Shown here piece by piece: positions 61,850 through 64,000 of a stretch of 64,000 nucleotides of DNA (positions are counted from its first letter, which is position 1; each line of letters begins with the position of its first letter). Source of the stretch: Progne subis subis (lineage: Eukaryota; Chordata; Aves; Passeriformes; Hirundinidae); assembly GCA_022316685.1 (NCBI GenBank), contig JAKJHU010000026.1, positions 3,038,501 to 3,102,500 of the forward strand. The letters are read 5' to 3'. Position numbers and translations under genes: made by a program. Under the pieces are notes generated by a model. That model was not told where the DNA came from, made no database searches, and worked only from the letters and a program-made list of their open reading frames with translations.

Positions 61850-63520
61850 GACTAAGTAACCATAGGACTTGCTTTGAGAAACCTGGTCTATAGCAGGCTA
61901 GTGGGGTTCATCTGCTAGAGAAGAAGAAGAGCATCTTTAGCCATGGGCTTGCTAAACAGGTGAAGGGGCCTCTATCCACTCCTACTGGTTTGATGCTACT
62001 TCCAGAAAGTGATGCTCTGAGCCTGGAAAAGGATCACAGGTCAGGAGGACAACACCCGAAGGGCAGTAGCAAAAGAATTCCAGCCACCTCATCCAGTAAG
62101 TCATTTCACTGGGGACTCAATTTAAATTCCGCTATGCAAACATGTATCACGAGAAAATTAACAGGAAAAGTTAGAGATGTGTACATACCCGTAGGGCTAT
62201 GATCTTACTGGCATCATAGAGATGGTGGAATGTTGTGGAATGGTTCTTATGACTGGAGTGTTGGGTTGGAAGCATATAGACTCTTTAGGAAGGACAGGCA
62301 GGGAGACGAGGAGGCAGTGTTGACATCTCTGAGCATGACCAACAGGAGTGTATGTGGAGGGCTGCCGGAGGATAGATGAGGAGCTGACCAAGAGCTTATG
62401 AGTCAGGATTAAATGGAGGACATGGACAGGTGACATTATAGTGGGGATCCACAATGGGGCACCTGGCCAGGAATATTAAGTGGATAAAGCCCTCTACAGA
62501 GAGATAGAATCAACCTCACATACATCAACCACACTACAATATCTATTGGAGGGACAACACAGTAGGGTGCAAGAAATCCAGGAGTTTCTTGAAATGTACT
62601 GAGGATAAATTCCTTCTTCAAGTGAAAGAGGAGCCAGCAAGGAGAGGTGCTATGCTGGACTTTGTTCTCACCAACAATGGTGATGTTCTCATCATGATGG
62701 TGAGGAATATGGAGCCCAAGGGCATCTGACTGTGGAATGGTGGAATTCAAGATTCTCAGGACAGGGAGGAAAGTGCACAGCAAACTCAATTCTCGGACTT
62801 CTAGAGGGAAGACCTTTGCCTCTTTGGGATCTGTTTGTTATAGTACAATGAACTAAAGCCCTGCAAGGAAGAGGGGTCCAAGGAATCTGGTTACTATTCA
62901 AAGACCGCCTTCTCCAAGCTGAGGAGCGATGAATTACAGCAAAGCAAAGAAAGACAAAAACACTAAGATGCCTGCATGGATTAACAAGGAGTTCCTGGAC
63001 AAATATAAACACTAAAAGGAAGCCTAGAGTGGAAGCAAGGACAGGTAGCCTGGGAGGAATACTGAGAGATTGTGTGAGCCATCAAGGATCAGGTTAGGAA
63101 AGCAAAAGTCCTGATAGAACTAAACTGGCCATCCAGGTGAAGGACAAAAGGAAAAACTTCAATAGTTAAGCTGGTGATAAAACTGAGGGAAAATATAAGC
63201 CCTCTTTGAAAGAAAACGTGAGATCTGGTGACCTGGGACACAGGCAAGGATGACTTTTTTTCCCTCAATCTTCACCAGTGAGTTCTACAGCCATACTAGC
63301 TGAATCACAGAAACAAAGGCAGGGACTGGAAGAATGAAAAACCACACACTGCACAAGATCAGGTTCTTTACTATCTAAAGGAACTCAAATCTGCACAAGT
63401 CCATTGCATCTGCTAAGATGCACCCATGGGTGTAATGAGATGTACCTCATGGTCCTGAGGGAACAAGCCAAGGAAGTGATTAAACCAGTCACTTTGATAT
63501 TTAAAAAGTGGTAGTTCACC
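61850..63520 (+). mobile_element. CR1 LINE, endonuclease to early RT, plus strand
   Basis: The longest CR1 copy here. It starts in the linker before ORF2 ('ggtctatagcaggctagtgggg' near 61886; 'agaagaagagcatctttagcc' near 61922). It covers the endonuclease ('tatgatcttactggcatca' near 62197; 'ctctttaggaaggacaggcag' near 62280; 'gaggtgctatgctggactttgttctcacc' near 62644) and then the start of the reverse transcriptase ('cacaagtccattgcatc' near 63394; 'gatgcacccatgggtg' near 63417). Stops and frameshifts are frequent; the only longish frames are antisense. It ends at about 63520 without the rest of the reverse transcriptase or the 3' end, which is unusual for a LINE and suggests a later deletion. 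Confidence 0.85.
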
Positions 63521-64000
63521 ATAAAGGACTTTTTTTTTGCCCTTGTCCCGTGCTCTGTTGTTGAGGAGGCGCACAAAAGAAACAGGAAGGCACCACAGCT
63601 GATCCGGCACAGGTGACCCAAACTTACAAAAGGGATACTCCACACGACAGAACACCATAATGGACATTTTTGTGTCCAGAAGTCTATTTTCATAAAACAT
63701 GTTAGATGTTATTTTTGAGTTATTTTTGAGATAATATTTTGAGTATTATAATCTGCAGACAAGAATACTATGGGAAATGGATGGATAGGCAGGCATGGTT
63801 TGATAAACATCACGTACAGAGAAACACAAGCTTAACATCCAGCCCCTTCACAGACAGGAAATATCAGTTTAAGCAAAATGGATTAAATTAATGAAGTGCA
63901 TCAGAATTTTAAGAAAACATGAAATATACTGTAGCATACAATGCAACACGTGCATTGATGCAGCAAAGGATATCCCTATGATTTCTGTCTTAGTCTGCAG
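63521..64000. other. Unique-looking sequence, no gene seen
   Basis: A T9 run at 63530-63538 and a tandem 'gagttatttttgag' near 63716-63732. Nothing else is recognised before the window ends. Confidence 0.4.

Noticed and set aside
62436..63012. Minus-strand frames of 106-117 codons
   Set aside because: Antisense to the CR1 endonuclease segment, which is read on the plus strand.

Overview
This window looks like a gene-poor, AT-rich stretch of a bird genome, probably a songbird or another neoavian bird. The avian call rests on CR1 retroposon fragments of the bird type, including 3' ends that close in the ATTCTATG/ATTCTGTG octamer, and on several bird-type endogenous retrovirus LTRs. These family matches are from memory of the families; no search was run. 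I find no host protein-coding exon, no tRNA or rRNA, no CRISPR array and no prokaryotic feature. The long open frames all lie in GC-rich LTRs, in or antisense to CR1 remnants, or in low-complexity tracts.

Layout. Solo LTRs: 702-1286 (minus, ERVK-type), 5649-6349 (plus), 8220-8910 (plus, ERVK-type), 10862-11479 (minus, ERVK-type), 18031-18834 (a rearranged 'foldback' LTR), 23861-24997 (plus), about 34847-35426 (plus), 45823-46216 (minus, ERVK-type), 51599-52174 (plus), 56565-57000 (plus), and a fragment at 29447-29730 (minus). Four have TG...CA ends and 6-bp target-site duplications (TSDs), three of them perfect, so their borders are known to the base. The only retroviral coding remnant is a piece of integrase on the minus strand at 31791-32240, apparently inactive. 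CR1 pieces lie at 2473-3440 (minus), 15205-15840 (minus), 22110-22275 (minus, weak), 29757-29810 (minus, weak), 40945-41935 (plus, with a small minus-strand piece nested inside), 43286-43571 (plus), 59030-59990 (plus, old) and 61850-63520 (plus, the longest, covering endonuclease to the start of the reverse transcriptase).

The rest is unique-looking AT-rich DNA with many simple repeats. Notable ones are a G27 plus GA purine tract at 12242-12326, a hexanucleotide array inside a CR1 at 15563-15638, a TTG array at 35469-35508, paired poly(T) runs at 42237-42339, and a recurring class of tracts built only from A and C on one strand (53118-53191, 54263-54357, 57357-57476, and 47185-47292 on the other strand).

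The most unusual object is at 18031-18834. An LTR's 5' part (261 bp) is repeated as a nearly perfect inverted copy (262 bp, one mismatch outside the homopolymer) in place of its own 3' end. The junction is an A23 tract that begins 15 nt after an AATAAA signal. The A23 is also the reverse complement of a T22 tract inside the LTR. This arrangement is what would result if a poly(A) tail folded back onto the internal T tract and primed copying to the LTR terminus. I know of no named element with this structure, but I could not search for one.
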